From positions 986,050 to 1,050,049 of the forward strand of contig RPFO01000127.1 of assembly GCA_009746045.1 (NCBI GenBank): DNA of 64,000 nt, written 5' to 3'. The translations under genes were made by a program, and so were the position numbers. The DNA is from Mesostigma viride. Its lineage: Eukaryota > Streptophyta > Mesostigmatophyceae > Mesostigmatales > Mesostigmataceae. The notes below the pieces were generated by a model, which did not search any database, had not been told where the DNA came from, and saw only the letters and a program-made list of their open reading frames with translations. Shown one piece after another: positions 53,556 to 64,000 of the stretch; the stretch's first letter is position 1; every line of letters begins with the position of its first letter.

Positions 53556-54745
53556 TAATTAATTAATTAGGAACATAACTCCGTTGGGAGTATCTGTAGC
53601 ACATAGCCCTTGAGAAGGGGCAGATGGCCTTTAATACATTCTATGCTACTTCCTGCAAGGGTGGGAATGTAAGCTACCCTTGCTATAGGTGCACCAGGGC
53701 ACCTGCACCCTCATGATCTATCACGCTAATAGATCATGTCATGGCCAGCTAAGGGGGAGCATGTCATGTGGGGGAAGATCATCATGGCTATACAAGAGCT
53801 AGGGCATGGCTTCTCGACAGAGAGCATCTCTCTGCATGGCATAGCATGGCTAAATTCTTAATGCAACATCCATGGGGGTCCCACTATAGGCAGGGCTTGT
53901 CTAAATTCTGAAGGCATCATCCATGCGGGCCATTATGGGCGCACATGCGCGTGGGCCACATGCTAGGCTAAGCTTGACTAATCTGCACTACTGGTATATA
54001 TTCCCTAGTCTGAGGTGGCAGGAGGGGCCTGCCAGGGCTTGTGGTCAACGTGGATGACCGCCCCCCTCCAGTATACCGCGGCTTCCCCCTTGCGCTCTGC
54101 CGGAGCTGAAGGTAGGTCGGCCATAGCTCGCGTCGCCGCTGTTGCTGGGCCAGGGTCAAGTCGTCGTCGATCCAGCGTGAAGCGAGTCTCCGAGAGCTTC
54201 TTGCGGCATTTAAGGAACGCCAGCTTGTCCGCCATGTACTTAAAGGTGAGGAGCACGGGTGCCGGGCCAGCCTTCCTCCCCGCGCGGGGGAGGCGGACAG
54301 CCGACATGTCCAGCTCACCAGTGAGTAGCATGGGGGCAAACATGTCGCGCTTAAATGCCTCAAGAAGGCTCGTGGAGGTCTCACCTGCCGGCTGGTCGAA
54401 GTGCTTGACGATGACATTGTGGCTGCGCCTGGCGATGTCGGCTTTCTCGCGAAGGTCGAGGGCTTGTTGCTTGAGTTGTGCCGCGATGGTGGAGGTGGTG
54501 GAGGTGGTGTGATGCTTAAGCAAGTCCCAGGTGGAGGGAGCATCGCCGGCCGGGCCAGCAGGTGCCGACTGGGCGCCGATGTCCTTCACCGCCTGGGCGG
54601 TGAGGCCGGCGGTGTCATGCAAGCACTCAAGCTAGGGCGGTGGCGGTGGCTTGAAGGCGTTGGTCGAGGTCGAGGAGGATATAATAGTTGTCTCCTTGAT
54701 ATTATAGCTCGGCATAGCCACTTAGCTCTAGCTGTTTAGATTCTA
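53556..54745 (-). mobile_element. Gag-type LINE, copy 5, with gamma 3' end
   Basis: 5'-truncated ORF1 (see 54005-54622), then a 430-bp UTR with GGTGCACCAGGGCACCTGCA and CTACTTCCTGCAAGGGT landmarks, the ACTCCGTTGGGAGT hairpin (53578-53591) and a TTAATTAATTAATTA tail at 53556-53568. This is the cleanest ORF1-then-tail structure in the window. Confidence 0.78.
54005..54622 (-). CDS. LINE ORF1/gag-like protein, open 205-codon frame
   Basis: MHDTAGLTAQAVKDIGAQSA, a Thr-rich STTSTIAAQLKQQALDLREK helix, ARRSHNVIVKHFDQPAGETS, LLEAFKRDMFAPMLLTGELD, VRLPRAGRKAGPAPVLLTFK, then KLAFLKCRKKLSETRFTLD. Here the frame slips relative to the family LDDDLTLAQQQRRREL reading, but the - frame still returns WRGAVIHVDHKPW near the end. 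The tripartite layout (coiled coil, central RRM-like domain, basic C-terminal domain) resembles LINE ORF1 RNA-binding chaperones. The N-terminus is truncated. Confidence 0.65.
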   Translation of the reverse strand: MHDTAGLTAQAVKDIGAQSAPAGPAGDAPSTWDLLKHHTTSTTSTIAAQLKQQALDLREKADIARRSHNVIVKHFDQPAGETSTSLLEAFKRDMFAPMLLTGELDMSAVRLPRAGRKAGPAPVLLTFKYMADKLAFLKCRKKLSETRFTLDRRRLDPGPATAATRAMADLPSAPAERKGEAAVYWRGAVIHVDHKPWQAPPATSD

Positions 54746-55070
54746 TGTGATTGCATTTTCAGCCATGGCTTATTGTCAAGGAGACAACCTATTGTGGCCA
54801 TGTGCTAGCGCCTTAGCCAACGTCTTGAACCCACCTTACGGCCTGTGCGTCAGCCTACTTACGGTACTGCATGGTTGGATTGCACAGACAGTGATCAACA
54901 TTGCGCCCCGGCACCCTTCTGGGGAGAGAGCGCTCTGTGGCCTGCCCACTTATTTGTGGCAGCGAGAGAAGCTCCGCCCCCCCCTTCCTCATTGTGTATA
55001 GGGGTTAAGAAGGTTCCTTTACTCTGTGCACCCACGTGACGCAGTCACGTGCTAATTAATTAACTGGTCA
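54746..55070 (+). repeat. LINE 3' region with alpha end
   Basis: No clear ORF2; it ends in CACGTGACGCAGTCACGTG (55033-55051) and a CTAATTAATTAACTGG tail. 55071-55302 holds nothing recognised. Confidence 0.6.
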
Positions 55071-55302
55071 ATAGATAATTACTATTAATGAGTTATATAT
55101 TTCTTGCCCAGACCTGGTTGCCATGAATTGATATACAGTGCTCCGAGGGTCCTAATTCCAAGTTCTATAATGTAGGTTGACCAGCCTACGCATGTGTACT
55201 AATCAGACGCAGATACATCGACCGCTGCGCTCGTTTTGCGGCATTCATAGCGACCCTCTGACGAAGCAAATAGGTAATTAAATAGTAGCATTACTATTTC
55301 CC

Positions 55303-62658
<7,356 letters not shown>

Positions 62659-62687
62659 CTGCAACAAGTGCGCGAAAGGTGAGACAT

Positions 62688-64000
62688 GGCACAGGGGTAT
62701 AACATAGTGGTAAGGTGAGACATGGCACAGGGGTATAACATAGTGGTAAGGTGAGACATGGCACAGGGGTATAACATAGTGGTAAGGTGAGACATGGCAC
62801 AGGGGTATAGCATAGTGGTAAGGTGAGACATGGCACAGGGGTATAACATAGTGGTAAGGTGAGACATGGCACAGGGGTATAACATAGTGGTAAGGTGAGA
62901 CATGGCACAGGGGTATAACATAGTGGTAAGGTGAGACATGGCACAGGGGTATAACATAGTGGTAAGGTGAGACATGGCACAGGGGTAGAACATAGTGGTA
63001 AGGTGAGACATGGCACAGGGGTAGAACATAGTGGTAAGGTGAGACATGGCACAGGTAAGGTGAGACACGGCACAGGGGTATAACATAGTGGTAAGGTGAG
63101 ACATGGCACAGGTAAGGTGAGACATGGCACAGGGGTAGAACATAGTGGTAAGGTGAGACATGGCACAGGGGTATAACATAGTGGTGAGGTGAGACATGGC
63201 ACAGGGGTATAACATAGTGGTGAGGTGAGACATGGCACAGGGGTATAACATAGTGGTGAGGTGAGACATGGCACAGGGGTATAACATAGTGGTGAGGTGA
63301 GACATGGCACAGGGGTATAACATAGTGGTGAGGTGAGACATGGCACAGGGGTATAACATAGTGGTGAGGTGAGACATGGCACAGGGGTATAACATAGTGG
63401 TAAGGTGAGACATGGCACAGGGGTAGAACATAGTGGTAAGGTGAGACATGGCACAGGGGTATAACATAGTGGTGAGGTGAGACATGGCACAGGGGTATAA
63501 CATAGTGGTGAGGTGAGACATGGCACAGGGGTAGAACATAGTGGTAAGGTGAGACATGGCACAGGGGTATAACATAGTGGTGAGGTGAGACATGGCACAG
63601 GGGTATAACATAGTGGTAAGGTGAGACATGGCACAGGGGTATAACATAGTGGTGAGGTGAGACATGGCACAGGGGTAGAACATAGTGGTAAGGTGAGACA
63701 TGGCACAGGGGTAGAACATAGTGGTGAGGTGAGACATGGCACAGGGGTAGAACATAGTGGTGAGGTGAGACATGGCACAGGGGTATAACATAGTGGTAAG
63801 GTGAGACATGGCACAGGGGTATAACATAGTGGTAAGGTGAGACATGGCACAGGTGAGGTGAGACATGGCACAGGGGTATAACATAGTGGTGAGGTGAGAC
63901 ATGGCACAGGGGTAGAACATAGTGGTGAGGTGAGACATGGCACAGGGGTAGAACATAGTGGTAAGGTGAGACATGGCACAGGGGTATAACATAGTGGTAA
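62688..64000 (+). repeat. 36-bp minisatellite, about 36 copies, runs off the window
   Basis: Unit GGTAAGGTGAGACATGGCAC followed by AGGGGTATAACATAGT. Two sites vary across the array (GGTAAG/GGTGAG and GGTATAAC/GGTAGAAC), and three units are 15 bp short (near 63045, 63100, 63840). The unit length is a multiple of three, so the - strand stays open, reading MLYPCAMSHLTT or the frame LPLCYTPVPCLT. It lies immediately 5' of the first visible CCZ1-like exon. Confidence 0.97.

Noticed and set aside
62688-64000. CRISPR-like array
   Set aside because: The units are contiguous tandem copies with no unique spacers, in a eukaryotic intron; this is a minisatellite.

Overview
The window looks like nuclear DNA of a green-lineage microalga, probably a chlorophyte or prasinophyte; I cannot name the species. 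Two intron-rich, GC-rich genes have GT-AG introns, often with GTGNGT or GTRAGT donors and pyrimidine-rich CAG acceptors. One intron holds TTTAGGG-type repeats and another a mitochondrial DNA insert. The rest is a dense retroelement landscape.

Left (about 90-14392, + strand): eleven phase-compatible exons encode the C-terminal part (about 2,135 residues) of a plant TFC3/GTF3C1-like largest subunit of TFIIIC, which binds the B block of RNA polymerase III promoters. Conserved islands occur in the family order between very long low-complexity inserts. Its introns carry mini- and microsatellites, interstitial telomere-like repeats and a NUMT (atp9 plus the start of a small-subunit rRNA).

Middle (about 14.4-55.2 kb): a retroelement island. 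It holds many truncated non-LTR (LINE) copies on both strands. Some carry reverse transcriptase; others carry only an ORF1/gag-like protein followed directly by a 3' UTR. Nearly all end in one of four recurring 3' ends, each a short hairpin followed by a tetranucleotide tail (TTAA-type or CTTA-type). Three nested insertions with target-site duplications show these are true retrotransposition ends. The island also contains a young LTR retrotransposon (38140-45965, two 617-bp LTRs with no difference seen, 5-bp duplication CTTGT). Its pol domains appear in the order integrase, protease, reverse transcriptase, RNase H, and its RT has GDD in place of the usual YVDD. A piggyBac-like TTAA element, a second inverted-repeat element nested in a LINE, an intronless SAM-dependent methyltransferase gene (26992-27894, - strand) and an unusual ORF with 35-residue repeats beside a hexanucleotide satellite complete it.

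Right (about 55.3-62.7 kb, - strand, 5' end beyond the window): nine phase-compatible exons of a gene resembling CCZ1, the partner of MON1 in the Rab7 exchange factor. Its introns contain a 425-bp (GA)n tract, a 230-bp (CCCT)n tract and a 36-bp minisatellite running off the right edge.

All identifications rest on reading motifs by eye; no database search was run. Exon borders were chosen by splice motifs and reading-frame phase.
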